From: Actinomycetes bacterium
Lineage (GTDB): Bacteria; Actinomycetota; Acidimicrobiia; Acidimicrobiales; RAAP-2
DNA: 64,000 nt
Assembly (NCBI GenBank): GCA_021837305.1
Contig: JAKBGV010000003.1
Span: 1 to 64,000, forward strand
Direction: 5' to 3'
The position numbers and the translations under genes are program-made. The notes beneath the pieces were generated by a model. That model saw nothing but the letters and a program-made list of their open reading frames with translations. It was not told where the DNA came from and did no database searches. Shown one piece after another: positions 36,995-44,991 of this stretch (position 1 is the stretch's first letter; every line of letters starts with the position of its first letter).

Positions 36995-37831
36995 TCAACG
37001 CCCCTCGGCGTCGAGTCGCGCGTCGAGTTCGACGGTGCGTCGAGTCTCCCAGCGCACCCACGCCACCGCGATGGGGATGCACGCGAGGAGCATGAGCGCG
37101 TCACCACCGATCCACATGATCGCCCCGCCCAACTGCACGTTCGCGAGCACCGACGCCGGCGTCGATCCGATCGGGGCGAGGGTCCGGTACGCCGAGAAGG
37201 GGTTGTGCGAGGACATGGCGAGGGCGAGACCCGTGAAAGTGTCCACGGGCACCGCGGCCATCACGAAGACGAGTCGAAGACCGGGGTGGATGGTCCGCCC
37301 GCGTTCGAGCCCGAAGGCGACGCGGAAGAAGAGGTACCCGACGACAAGGAATCCGAGGTGCTCGAACTGGTGAATCCACTCGTGGAGCAACATCTCGTTG
37401 AACAGGCCCGTCAGGTGCGACACGGGGATGAAGACGAAGTAGAGCGCGAAGGCGACGATGGGTTCGGTGATGAACGTCACGAGGCGACTGTCGAGCGCGG
37501 CGCGCAGGCGGGTCGACCCTGCGCGGTAGGCGAGGTCGAGGGGCGTGGCGAGCGCGAAGAGCGGACCGGCGATCATGATCAATGCCAGGTGTTGGACCAT
37601 GTGGTCGCTGAAGTACGCCCGGTCGTAGCGGCCGATGAACGACTCGGTCGCGATGAAGGTGACGACCAGGCCCAGCGCGAAGTAAAGACTCCGGCTGCGT
37701 GGCCAGTGCGGGGTCCGGTGCTGGCCCCAGGCGTAGAGCGCTGCTGCCAGCACCATGAGCGCGATAGCACCCGGTTCAAGCGCTAATTGAGTCGCGTCGC
37801 GCCAGTGGAAGGGTGTGATGGCGGACAACAC
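36995..37831 (-). CDS. CtaG-like cytochrome c oxidase assembly protein (Caa3_CtaG family)
   Basis: A 278-residue membrane protein with about seven helices. Family motifs: FSDHMVQHLALIMIAGPLFALATPL near 78-100 with two histidines, and LHEWIHQFEHLGFLVVGYLF near 150 with three histidines. Caa3_CtaG proteins assist copper delivery to cytochrome oxidase in Bacillus; no cox genes are nearby here. A TAGGAT box is 6 nt before the GTG at 37831, facing the equally leaderless gene at 37880. Confidence 0.88.
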   Translation of the reverse strand: MLSAITPFHWRDATQLALEPGAIALMVLAAALYAWGQHRTPHWPRSRSLYFALGLVVTFIATESFIGRYDRAYFSDHMVQHLALIMIAGPLFALATPLDLAYRAGSTRLRAALDSRLVTFITEPIVAFALYFVFIPVSHLTGLFNEMLLHEWIHQFEHLGFLVVGYLFFRVAFGLERGRTIHPGLRLVFVMAAVPVDTFTGLALAMSSHNPFSAYRTLAPIGSTPASVLANVQLGGAIMWIGGDALMLLACIPIAVAWVRWETRRTVELDARLDAEGR

Positions 37832-37837
37832 CCGTCC

Positions 37838-37843
37838 ATCCTA
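37838..37843 (-). promoter_or_regulatory. -10 box (TAGGAT) for leaderless ctaG-like mRNA
   Basis: Minus-strand TAGGAT, 6 nt, GTG at 37831. It forms a divergent pair with the identical TAGGAT at 37868. Confidence 0.6.
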
Positions 37844-37867
37844 GGATGTGGCGGCGGGGAGGCTCAC

Positions 37868-37873
37868 TAGGAT
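37868..37873 (+). promoter_or_regulatory. -10 box (TAGGAT) for leaderless membrane-protein mRNA
   Basis: TAGGAT, 6 nt, GTG at 37880; the same hexamer and spacing as the divergent promoter 25 bp away. Confidence 0.6.
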
Positions 37874-37879
37874 GGCGCG

Positions 37880-38251
37880 GTGAAGTCGAAGTGGTTGAGC
37901 GCGAAGGCCCTGATGCTGCACCTCGCACTCATCGCGTGGCTCGCGATGAGTGCGACTGCGGCGTGGTGGCAGGTCGGTCGAGCGGTCCAGGGTAATTCGC
38001 TCAGTTTCCTCTATTCGATCGAGTGGCCGGTCTTCGGCGTGCTCGGCGTGCTCGGCTGGTACGCGCTGCTCAACATCGACCGAGTCAGCGAGGATGACGA
38101 GTTGGAGCGACGGGCCTACGAGGAGAAGATGCGCGCCGAGGCCCGCCAGGCCCGCCAGCGCGACGCCGATGAAGACCCCGAACTCGCCGCGTACAACGAC
38201 CACCTCGAGCAACTGGCGGAACGGTCGAAGAAGAAACTCTGGGGTCACTAG
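37880..38251 (+). CDS. Small two-helix membrane protein, actinobacterial hypothetical
   Basis: A 123-residue protein with two predicted membrane helices (MLHLALIAWLAMSATAA near 12 and EWPVFGVLGVLGWYALLNI near 50) and a charged cytosolic tail of about 55 residues rich in Glu, Arg and Asp. I do not recognise a named domain. Genes of this kind are found directly before DUF3817 genes in actinobacteria, as here (start of the next gene overlaps the stop by 1 nt). Leaderless GTG start. Function unknown. Confidence 0.75.
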   Translation: MKSKWLSAKALMLHLALIAWLAMSATAAWWQVGRAVQGNSLSFLYSIEWPVFGVLGVLGWYALLNIDRVSEDDELERRAYEEKMRAEARQARQRDADEDPELAAYNDHLEQLAERSKKKLWGH

Positions 38252-38577
38252 TGCAAGCGGCGTTTCGGCGGTACCGCCTGATGTCGTTCGTCACCGGGAC
38301 GACGCTCATCGTGCTGGTGCTGTTCTTGATCCTGCACACGGTCGACCTGTCGCTGTGGACACAGCTGAAGCCCGTCGTCACCGTCGTCGGCATCGGGCAC
38401 GGGGTGGTGCTCTATCCCATCTACCTGGTGCTCTGCTTCCAGTTCACGTTGAAGGCACGGTTACCCTTCGGGCTCCTCGTGCTGATGCTGCTCTCGGGCT
38501 TCGTCCCGGGGCTCGCCTTCTACATGGAGCATCGAGTCGCGTTGCGCACGGCTGAGTTGCGAGCGAACTCGATGTGA
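38251..38577 (+). CDS. DUF3817 membrane protein
   Basis: A 108-residue protein with three predicted helices. FRRYRLMSFVTGTTLIVLVLF at the N-terminus and VVGIGHGVVLYPIYLVLCF near 50 are characteristic DUF3817 motifs, with a conserved histidine in GIGHG. The function of the family is unknown. It overlaps the preceding two-helix protein by 1 nt and the following GDPD gene by 4 nt, so the three are one operon. Confidence 0.87.
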   Translation: MQAAFRRYRLMSFVTGTTLIVLVLFLILHTVDLSLWTQLKPVVTVVGIGHGVVLYPIYLVLCFQFTLKARLPFGLLVLMLLSGFVPGLAFYMEHRVALRTAELRANSM

Positions 38578-39425
38578 GCGACTGGCTCGAGCGGCGGGTG
38601 ATCGCCTTCGCCCACCAGGGTGGCTCCTTCGAAGGGCCCTCCTCGACGATTTTCGCCATCGAGCAGGCGGTCGCCACTGGTGCGACAGCGATCGAGCTCG
38701 ACGTGCACGCCACCGCCGATCGCCAGCTCGTGGTGTGCCACGACGAGACCGTCGACCGCACGACGAACGGGCACGGCGCAATCGCCGCGATGACCCTGTC
38801 AGAGCTGCGTGATCTCGACAACGCGTACTGGTTCGCTCCCGGCGAGACGGTGTCACCGGATCGAGTGGACGCGGACTACCCGTGGCGTGGCCGGGCCCCG
38901 GCGGACCGGCGCTTCGGCATCGCCACGCTCGAAGAGGTCGTGACCGCCGCACCGGGCGTGCTGCTCAACCTCGACATCAAGCAGTCGGCACCCGACGTCG
39001 ATGCCTACGAGGCGCTGCTCGCGCGCGAGATCGAGCGGCTCAACTGCGCGGGGCGCGTGATCGTCGCGTCGTTCCTCGATCACGCGATCGACGCGTTTCG
39101 ACGTGAGGCTCCCTCGGTCGCGACGTCAGCGGCGACCGAGGAGACGGCCTCGTTCTTCTTCTCGCGGCGTGAACGCCAGCCGGTCGTGCCGAGGGCCGTC
39201 GCCTTCCAGGTGCCCGAGACCTACGGCGATGTGACGGTCGTGGACGAGTCGTTCGTCGAGGCCGCGCACGCCGCGGGCGTGGCCGTCCACGTCTGGACGA
39301 TCAACGACCAGTCAGGGATGGATCGACTGCTCGACCTGGGGGTCGACGGGCTGGTGAGCGACCGTCCGTCGATGCTCGTCGAGACGATCGCTCGGCGGGG
39401 ACTGACGTGGGACGGTGCTCGCTAA
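38574..39425 (+). CDS. Glycerophosphodiester phosphodiesterase (GDPD)
   Basis: Hydrolyses glycerophosphodiesters to glycerol-3-phosphate. The 283 residues show AFAHQGGSFEGPSST near 9 (the usual HRG is HQG), AIELDVHATADRQLVVCHDE near 42 with metal-binding Glu, Asp and His, and a C-terminal VHVWTINDQSGMDRLLDLGV. The replacement of HRG by HQG is seen in some actinobacterial members. No signal peptide, so it is cytosolic. Its stop overlaps the stop of the convergent bL37-like gene. Confidence 0.88.
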   Translation: MSDWLERRVIAFAHQGGSFEGPSSTIFAIEQAVATGATAIELDVHATADRQLVVCHDETVDRTTNGHGAIAAMTLSELRDLDNAYWFAPGETVSPDRVDADYPWRGRAPADRRFGIATLEEVVTAAPGVLLNLDIKQSAPDVDAYEALLAREIERLNCAGRVIVASFLDHAIDAFRREAPSVATSAATEETASFFFSRRERQPVVPRAVAFQVPETYGDVTVVDESFVEAAHAAGVAVHVWTINDQSGMDRLLDLGVDGLVSDRPSMLVETIARRGLTWDGAR

Positions 39426-39505
39426 CCGCGGCCGCAGTTCGGCTTCTTGCCGTGGTTAGCCTTCTTCTTGGCGCGTAACTTGCGCTTCACGGTCCGCTTC
39501 GACAT
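39422..39505 (-). CDS. Small ribosomal protein bL37-like (27 aa)
   Basis: A 27-residue, very basic protein: starts MSKRTVKRKLRAKKK and ends with KANHGKKPNCGRG. The ANHGKxPN signature and size match bL37, the small 50S protein first seen in mycobacterial ribosome structures. It is too short for the ORF track. ATG at 39505 has TACGAT 8 nt upstream and no Shine-Dalgarno, so it may be leaderless. The cysteine near the C-terminus is an unusual extra. It overlaps the GDPD gene's last 4 nt on the opposite strand. Confidence 0.8.
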   Translation of the reverse strand: MSKRTVKRKLRAKKKANHGKKPNCGRG

Positions 39506-39558
39506 AGGGGACAATCGTAGTACGGACAGGGGCCCGGTAGCCAAACGGAGGCGGATCG

Positions 39559-40419
39559 ATGCAAGTACCAATGGGCGGTCCCGGTGAATTCGTGGTCGTC
39601 GCGACGCCGATTGGGAACCTCGAGGACCTGAGCCCGAGGGCGCGAGCGGTGTTGGCGAGCGCCGACGTCGTCTACTGCGAGGACACCCGGCGAACGCGGG
39701 TCCTCTTCAGCGCGTTCGGGCTCACCCCGCGCGGTCGACTGCGCTCGCTGCGTGAGCACAACGAGATGACCGAGAGTGTCGAGGTGGTCGAGCGGGTCAC
39801 TTCGGGGGCGGTCGTCGCGCTCGTGAGTGACGCCGGGACTCCCGGGATCAGCGACCCCGGGCGACGCGTCGTCGCCGCGGTGGCCGAAGCGGGCCTGCGG
39901 GTCACGACGACGCCGGGGCCGAGCGCGGTGGTGGCGGCGCTGTCGGTGAGCGGTCTGGACACCGAGCGCTTCGTGATGGAGGGTTTCGTGCCGCGTCGCG
40001 GTGGGGACCGTCGGACGCGATTCGCCCAGTGGGCCACCGAGGCGCGAACGATCGTCTTCTACGAGTCGCCCCAGCGCCTCGTGGCGACGTTGGGCGAGCT
40101 CGCCGAGCTGTTCGGCGACCGCCGGGTCGTGGTCGCCCGTGAGCTGACCAAGCTGCACGAGGAGCTCGTGCGCGGCCCGCTACGCGAGGTCGCCGGACGC
40201 TGGGCCGAGGGGGAGGTGCGCGGTGAAGTGGTCGTCGTCCTCGAGGGTGCCGCGCCCGCGGCGATCCCCGAAACCGCGGTTCGCGAGGCCCTCGAGCGCC
40301 GTCTCGGCGCGGGCGAGACCGTTCGCGATGCCGTCAGCGCCGTCGCTGACGAGTTGCGCGTGGCCCACCGGATCGCCTACGACGTGGCGTTGCGGATCCG
40401 TTCGGAGCGGGGTTCCTGA
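39559..40419 (+). CDS. rsmI: 16S rRNA (cytidine(1402)-2'-O)-methyltransferase
   Basis: Methylates the ribose of C1402 in 16S rRNA. The 286 residues show the tetrapyrrole-methylase-like fold with VVATPIGNLEDLSPRA at the N-terminus, VYCEDTRRTRVLFSAFG near 35, LVSDAGTPGISDPG near 93, TPGPSAVVAALSVSG near 115 and FYESPQRLVATL near 170. AACGGAGG precedes ATG at 39559. It is immediately upstream of metG, the usual actinobacterial neighbourhood. Confidence 0.95.
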   Translation: MQVPMGGPGEFVVVATPIGNLEDLSPRARAVLASADVVYCEDTRRTRVLFSAFGLTPRGRLRSLREHNEMTESVEVVERVTSGAVVALVSDAGTPGISDPGRRVVAAVAEAGLRVTTTPGPSAVVAALSVSGLDTERFVMEGFVPRRGGDRRTRFAQWATEARTIVFYESPQRLVATLGELAELFGDRRVVVARELTKLHEELVRGPLREVAGRWAEGEVRGEVVVVLEGAAPAAIPETAVREALERRLGAGETVRDAVSAVADELRVAHRIAYDVALRIRSERGS

Positions 40420-40424
40420 CTCGT

Positions 40425-40430
40425 TACGCT
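40425..40430 (+). promoter_or_regulatory. -10 box (TACGCT) for leaderless metG mRNA
   Basis: TACGCT ends 6 nt before the ATG at 40437, in the 17-bp gap after rsmI, so metG can be transcribed on its own. Confidence 0.6.
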
Positions 40431-40436
40431 GGTCGG

Positions 40437-41969
40437 ATGGGTCGTTTCTACATCACCACGCCGATTTACTACGTGAATGACGCCCCGCACGTCGGTCACG
40501 CCTACACGACCCTCAATGCCGACGCGCTGGCGCGCTGGCACCGGTTGAACGGTGATGAGACGCTCTTCTTGACGGGAACCGACGAGCACGGTCAGAAAGT
40601 GGCGGACGCCGCCGCGAAACACGAGATGACCCCCCAGGCCTGGACCGACAGGACCTCAGCGCGGTTCCGAGAGGCTTGGGACGCGCTCGACGTCAGCTAC
40701 GACGACTTCATCCGCACTACCGAGCCTCGCCACTACGAGAGCGTCCAGAAGTTCCTCGGCGCCATCTACGAGAACGGCTATATCTACAAGGGCGTCTACC
40801 AGGGTCTCTACTGCGTGAGCTGTGAGGACTACTACACAGTCGAGGCGAGCGACCACGGGAACTGCCCGATCCACGGACGGCCTTTGACCGAGATGGAAGA
40901 GGAGAACTGGTTCTTTCGTCTTTCGGCCTTCGAGGACCAGTTGCTCGCCTACTACGACGCCCATCCCGAGTTCGTCACGCCCGAGACGAAGCGCAATGAG
41001 GCGTACTCCTTCATCAAGGGCGGACTGCGCGACATCTCTATAACGCGAACCTCGATCGCCTGGGGCGTGCCGGTGCCCTGGGACGAGCGCCACGTCTTCT
41101 ACGTCTGGTACGACGCGCTGATCAACTACCTCACGGCGATCGGCTACGGTCGCGACGACGACCGGGTCGCGACGTGGTGGCCGTCGTCGCATCACCTGAT
41201 CGGCAAGGAGATCATTCGGTTCCACTGCGTGTGGTGGCCCGCGATGTGCCTGGCGGCGGGCCTCGAACCACCGAGTCACGTCCAGGTTCACGGGTGGCTG
41301 CTCGTGGGCGGTCAGAAGCTCTCCAAGACGATGGCCGCCGAGGGTGGCGTCAAGCTCACCGACATCGCCCCGGTCACCTTGACCGAGGAGTTCGGCGTGG
41401 ACCCGTTGCGTTACTACCTGTTGCGCGAGACGGCGCTCGGCAACGACGGCGAGTTCTCCTACGAGGGCATCACGCATCGCTACAACACCGACCTTGCGAA
41501 CAACCTGGGCAACCTGGTGGCTCGGGTCGCGACCGTGGTCGGCTCGAAGTGCGGCGGTGTCGCGCCAGCCCCGGACCCGAACTCGGAGCTACGCGCGACC
41601 GCCGAGTCGTCGATTGAGGCCGCAGTCTCGGCCTGGGAGCACTTCGCGCCCAACGCCGCCCTCGAGGCGACCTGGGGACTCATCGGCGCGACCAACGCCT
41701 ACCTCGAACGGCACACACCGTGGAAGATGACCCCGGGGGAGCCCGTCGAGCGAGTGCTCGGTGACGCGATCGAGGTCATCAGGCTCGTCGCCGTCCTCGT
41801 GTCACCGGCGATGCCGGGCGTCGCCGCGGAACTGTGGCGTCGACTGGGGCTGACCGGCGCGCCGACCGACGAGCCGGCCCGCGAGAGCCTTCGTTGGGGG
41901 CGATACCCCGGGGGGATCGCCATCGAGAAGGGCGTGCCACTCTTCCCGCGGATCAACGAGGCGCGATGA
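40437..41969 (+). CDS. metG: Methionyl-tRNA synthetase
   Basis: Charges tRNA-Met. The 510-residue enzyme shows the class I HIGH motif as NDAPHVGHAYTTLNADALAR near 15, the cysteine-containing insertion YCVSCEDYYTVEASDHGNCP near 130, RLSAFEDQLLAYY near 160 and the KMSKS motif as GGQKLSKTMA near 300. No C-terminal dimerisation (EMAP-like) domain is present, matching the roughly 510-residue short form. It overlaps tatD by 4 nt (ATGA). The whole metG-tatD-X-rsmA-ispE order is conserved in actinobacteria. Confidence 0.96.
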   Translation: MGRFYITTPIYYVNDAPHVGHAYTTLNADALARWHRLNGDETLFLTGTDEHGQKVADAAAKHEMTPQAWTDRTSARFREAWDALDVSYDDFIRTTEPRHYESVQKFLGAIYENGYIYKGVYQGLYCVSCEDYYTVEASDHGNCPIHGRPLTEMEEENWFFRLSAFEDQLLAYYDAHPEFVTPETKRNEAYSFIKGGLRDISITRTSIAWGVPVPWDERHVFYVWYDALINYLTAIGYGRDDDRVATWWPSSHHLIGKEIIRFHCVWWPAMCLAAGLEPPSHVQVHGWLLVGGQKLSKTMAAEGGVKLTDIAPVTLTEEFGVDPLRYYLLRETALGNDGEFSYEGITHRYNTDLANNLGNLVARVATVVGSKCGGVAPAPDPNSELRATAESSIEAAVSAWEHFAPNAALEATWGLIGATNAYLERHTPWKMTPGEPVERVLGDAIEVIRLVAVLVSPAMPGVAAELWRRLGLTGAPTDEPARESLRWGRYPGGIAIEKGVPLFPRINEAR

Positions 41970-42754
41970 CCTACTGGACCGACGCGCACTGCCACCTCCA
42001 GGACCAGTTCATGGGCGAGGGCGGTGGCGAGGCGGTGCGAGCGACCCTCGACCGCGCGATCGCGGTCGGCGTGAACCGGGTCGTGGTGATCGGCACCGAC
42101 GCGGCTAACTCGGCCGAGGCGCTGGCCATGACCGTGCTCGACTCGCCAGTCGAGATCTACGCCGTGGTCGGTCTGCACCCCCACGATTCGACACAGAACC
42201 TCGCTGAAGTGGCCGCGCTCGCGCGTTCCAAGCACCCCAAGCTCGTCGGCATCGGTGAGACGGGTCTCGACTATTTCTACGAACACGCACCCCGCGTCGA
42301 TCAACGCCGGACCTTCGCTGAGCAGATCGCGCTGGCCCACGAGCTCGACCTCGCACTGGTGATCCACGCACGCGACGCGTTCGACGACCTGTTCGAGATA
42401 CTCAGTCGCGAGGGCGTGCCACCACGGACCGTGATCCACTGCTTCACCGGGAACTCCGAGGACGCCGCGGGTTGTCTCGAACTCGGCTGTGACATCTCGG
42501 TGGCCGGGGTCGTGACCTTCAAGAACGCCGACGCGTTGCGTGAGGCGGTGTGCACGGTGCCCCTCGAGCGACTGCACGTCGAGACCGACAGCCCCTTCCT
42601 CGCCCCGGTTCCCCACCGCGGACGACCCAACGAGCCGGCCCACGTCGCGGTCGTCGGCGAGTACGTCGCCGCGTTGCGAGGTGAAGAAAGTTCAGCGTTT
42701 CGTCGTCAGACGGCCGCGAACACGGCTCGACTCTTTCGGCTCCCCGCCCAATAA
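41966..42754 (+). CDS. tatD: TatD-family metal-dependent deoxyribonuclease
   Basis: A 262-residue TIM-barrel hydrolase of the TatD family. Metal and catalytic residues: DAHCHLQD near 7, GIGETGLDYFYE near 95, IHARDAFDDLFEIL near 132, IHCFTGNSEDA near 157 and VETDSPFLAPVPHRGR near 205. The ORF track begins at 41834 inside metG, but ATG at 41966 overlaps the metG stop as ATGA, the standard coupling. Likely 3'-5' DNase or related repair activity. Confidence 0.93.
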   Translation: MTYWTDAHCHLQDQFMGEGGGEAVRATLDRAIAVGVNRVVVIGTDAANSAEALAMTVLDSPVEIYAVVGLHPHDSTQNLAEVAALARSKHPKLVGIGETGLDYFYEHAPRVDQRRTFAEQIALAHELDLALVIHARDAFDDLFEILSREGVPPRTVIHCFTGNSEDAAGCLELGCDISVAGVVTFKNADALREAVCTVPLERLHVETDSPFLAPVPHRGRPNEPAHVAVVGEYVAALRGEESSAFRRQTAANTARLFRLPAQ

Positions 42755-42817
42755 TCCTTATTGATCAGGTAGGAAGGTCATGGGGTCCGACGGGTTTGCC
42801 TTTCGGCCCCCGCTTGC

Positions 42818-42823
42818 CTAGCG
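42818..42823 (+). promoter_or_regulatory. Possible -10 box (TAGCGT) for the PASTA/RlpA-like gene
   Basis: TAGCGT with TTTGCC 18 bp upstream as a possible -35. It would give a leader of about 40 nt containing the GGAGGG site, and it argues against the TTG at 42824 as start codon. Confidence 0.4.
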
Positions 42824-42871
42824 TTGGGTCGGGCGCATCGACGGCCCGCAGTCCTGGCGGAGGGTGAACAA

Positions 42872-44179
42872 CTGAGGACATCGAATCGTCGAGTGCGTCT
42901 GCGCTCGGCGTTGCTGATGACCGTGGTCGGCCTACTGGGCCTGCCGCCGGTCCTGTACGCGCATCCGGTTGCCGGGGCGGGTGTCAGCCACGCCCCCGTT
43001 CGGATGCCCGACGTGATCCACTTCGACCGGGTGACGACCTACGCGGCGATGGCTCGAGCAGGTCTGTACTTCCGGGTCAACGGACCCTCCGGTTGGAACG
43101 ACGTCGTCGCCGAGAACCCGAGGCCCGGGACACTCGTGCCGTGGCATTCGACGGTCGTGCTCGCGACGACGATCTCGAACGCCCCCCAGTCCGGGAACAC
43201 CGTGATGCCTGACGTGCTCTATCGCACCCGCGGAGAGGTCTTCGCGGCGATGACGCACGCGGGGCTCTACTTCACCACCCGCGGACCGGCGAACTGGACC
43301 ATCGTGGTCGCCCAGGACCCCCGTCCCGGCTCCAGGATCGCCGTTCACGCCTCGGTCGTCGTGGTCACGGCCCGCGTGGCCACCTCGTCGCCGTCGGGCA
43401 TCACGGTGATGCCCGACGTGACGCACCGCGCTCGTGGCGCGGCCTTCACCGCCATGGCCAAGGCGGGGTTGTACTTCACGGTCTCAGGGCCAGCCAACTG
43501 GAACGTCGTCACCGGTCAGCTCCCCGCACCCGGTACGCACGTGGCGTGGCACGCGACCGTGTCGCTCATCGTCGCACGCGTGAGCGCACCCACGACCACG
43601 ACAACGGTACGCGCGGCGGTGCGACTACGGATCCCGTCGCTCATCGGACGAACGCGTGCCACGGTCATCGCTCTGCTCGCGCGCATGGGTCTGCGGTTGC
43701 ACCCTCAGGGTCCGGGCAGCGCCGACGGCACCTGGACCAAGGTCGTCGCTCAGAGCCCAGCGCCGGGATCGGTGGTACGTCGCGGCAGCGTGGTCGTCGT
43801 GGACACGATGCGAACACCCCCGGCGAGCACGACCACGACCGGGGTGACGACGACGACGTCGCCGGGGGGCTCGACGACCTCGACCACCGTCACGACCACG
43901 ACGCAGCCCACGACGACCACGACGCGGCCCGTACCGTCGCGCACACGCATCGGCGTGGCGACCTGGTACGCCTACATACCGGGTCAGTGCGCGACGTGGT
44001 ATCTCCCACGGGGCACGCGCATCACGGTCGAGGACCTCGCGACCGGTCGAACGATCGCGTGCGTCGTGACCGACCGTCAGCAATACTCGCCCGGACGGGT
44101 CGTGGACCTGTCAGAGACCCAGTTCGCGGAGTTGACGCCGCTCTGGCGGGGTGTCGTCCGTGTCAAAGTCTCCTGGTGA
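42872..44179 (+). CDS. Secreted PASTA-repeat protein with C-terminal RlpA-like (DPBB) domain
   Basis: An exported cell-wall protein of about 430 residues. A signal sequence (SALLMTVVGLLGLPPVLYAH) is followed by four PASTA-like repeats, each starting like VMPDVxxxxR near 45, 120, 195 and 270 (the last as RIPSLIGRTRATVIALL). A long Thr-rich linker near 335-370 leads to an RlpA-like double-psi barrel (GVATWYAYIPGQCATWYLPRG ... TVEDLATGR ... VDLSETQF). PASTA binds muropeptides; DPBB domains occur in wall lytic enzymes. It takes the rpfB position. The start is uncertain: GGAGGG is 7 nt before a CTG (42872); GTG at 42893 or TTG at 42824 are alternatives. Confidence 0.8.
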   Translation: MRTSNRRVRLRSALLMTVVGLLGLPPVLYAHPVAGAGVSHAPVRMPDVIHFDRVTTYAAMARAGLYFRVNGPSGWNDVVAENPRPGTLVPWHSTVVLATTISNAPQSGNTVMPDVLYRTRGEVFAAMTHAGLYFTTRGPANWTIVVAQDPRPGSRIAVHASVVVVTARVATSSPSGITVMPDVTHRARGAAFTAMAKAGLYFTVSGPANWNVVTGQLPAPGTHVAWHATVSLIVARVSAPTTTTTVRAAVRLRIPSLIGRTRATVIALLARMGLRLHPQGPGSADGTWTKVVAQSPAPGSVVRRGSVVVVDTMRTPPASTTTTGVTTTTSPGGSTTSTTVTTTTQPTTTTTRPVPSRTRIGVATWYAYIPGQCATWYLPRGTRITVEDLATGRTIACVVTDRQQYSPGRVVDLSETQFAELTPLWRGVVRVKVSW

Positions 44180-44991
44180 CCCACTCGCGCACCACGATCC
44201 AGGCGTTGCTCGCTGAGCACGGGCTCGCGCCGTCGCGCGCGCTCGGCCAGAACTTCGTCGCCGACGCCAACACGGTTCGACGTATCGCCCGCCTGGCCGG
44301 GGTTGGACCCGGGGACGTCGTGGTCGAGATCGGCGCGGGACTCGGTTCACTAACGCTCGCCCTGGTCGAGACGGGTGCTGAGGTGCTCGCCATCGAGGTG
44401 GACCGTTACCTGATCCAACCGCTCCGATCGGTGGTCGATGGCCGCGGTGTCATCGTGCACCACCTCGACGCCCTCGAGGCGGATTTCTCAGCGATCACCG
44501 GCGGTCGACCCGCCGTCGTGGTGGCCAACCTGCCCTACAACGTGGCGACGCCACTCGTGCTTCGCATCCTCGAGACCCAGCCCACGATCACGCGGCTGCT
44601 CGTCATGGTCCAGCGCGAGGTGGGCGAGCGACTGGCCGCCTCAGCGGGCGACGAGGCGTACGGCGCGGTGTCGCTACGCGTCCAGTACTTCGCTGACGCC
44701 ACGGTCGTCGGGCGAGTTAGCCCCAACGTCTTTGTGCCCCGACCGAAAGTGGAGTCCGCGCTCGTGTCGGTCGTGCGTCGTGAGACCGTGCGGGTCGACC
44801 CGAGCGTGGTGAGCGAGACGGAACTCTTCTCGGTCATCCGCACGGCCTTCGGCCAACGGCGCAAGATGTTGCGGCGATCGTTAGCGGACTGGACCACCGA
44901 GGGCGTCTTCGAACGCGCGCACGTCGAGGAGACACGGCGACCCGAGGAATTGACCCTGGAGGAGTTCGCGCGTCTGGCGGCGTCGCGGTGA
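44176..44991 (+). CDS. rsmA: 16S rRNA (adenine(1518)-N6/adenine(1519)-N6)-dimethyltransferase
   Basis: KsgA, which dimethylates two adenosines at the 3' end of 16S rRNA. The 271 residues show RALGQNFVADANTVRRIARL near 21, motif I VVEIGAGLGSLTLAL near 48, motif IV VVANLPYNVATPLVL near 115 and VFVPRPKVESALVSV near 185. The GTG at 44176 overlaps the stop of the PASTA/RlpA-like gene by 4 nt (GTGA); the ORF-track start at 43546 is a read-through into that gene. It overlaps ispE by 4 nt. Confidence 0.96.
   Translation: MTHSRTTIQALLAEHGLAPSRALGQNFVADANTVRRIARLAGVGPGDVVVEIGAGLGSLTLALVETGAEVLAIEVDRYLIQPLRSVVDGRGVIVHHLDALEADFSAITGGRPAVVVANLPYNVATPLVLRILETQPTITRLLVMVQREVGERLAASAGDEAYGAVSLRVQYFADATVVGRVSPNVFVPRPKVESALVSVVRRETVRVDPSVVSETELFSVIRTAFGQRRKMLRRSLADWTTEGVFERAHVEETRRPEELTLEEFARLAASR

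Noticed and set aside
42780-42821. 13-codon leader ORF with AGGAAGG before the PASTA-RlpA gene
   Set aside because: It overlaps the likely -10 box and has no regulatory residue pattern; probably chance.
42755-42871. c-di-AMP (ydaO) riboswitch, often found before rpf-type genes
   Set aside because: The gap is too short and I see none of the conserved ydaO sequence blocks.
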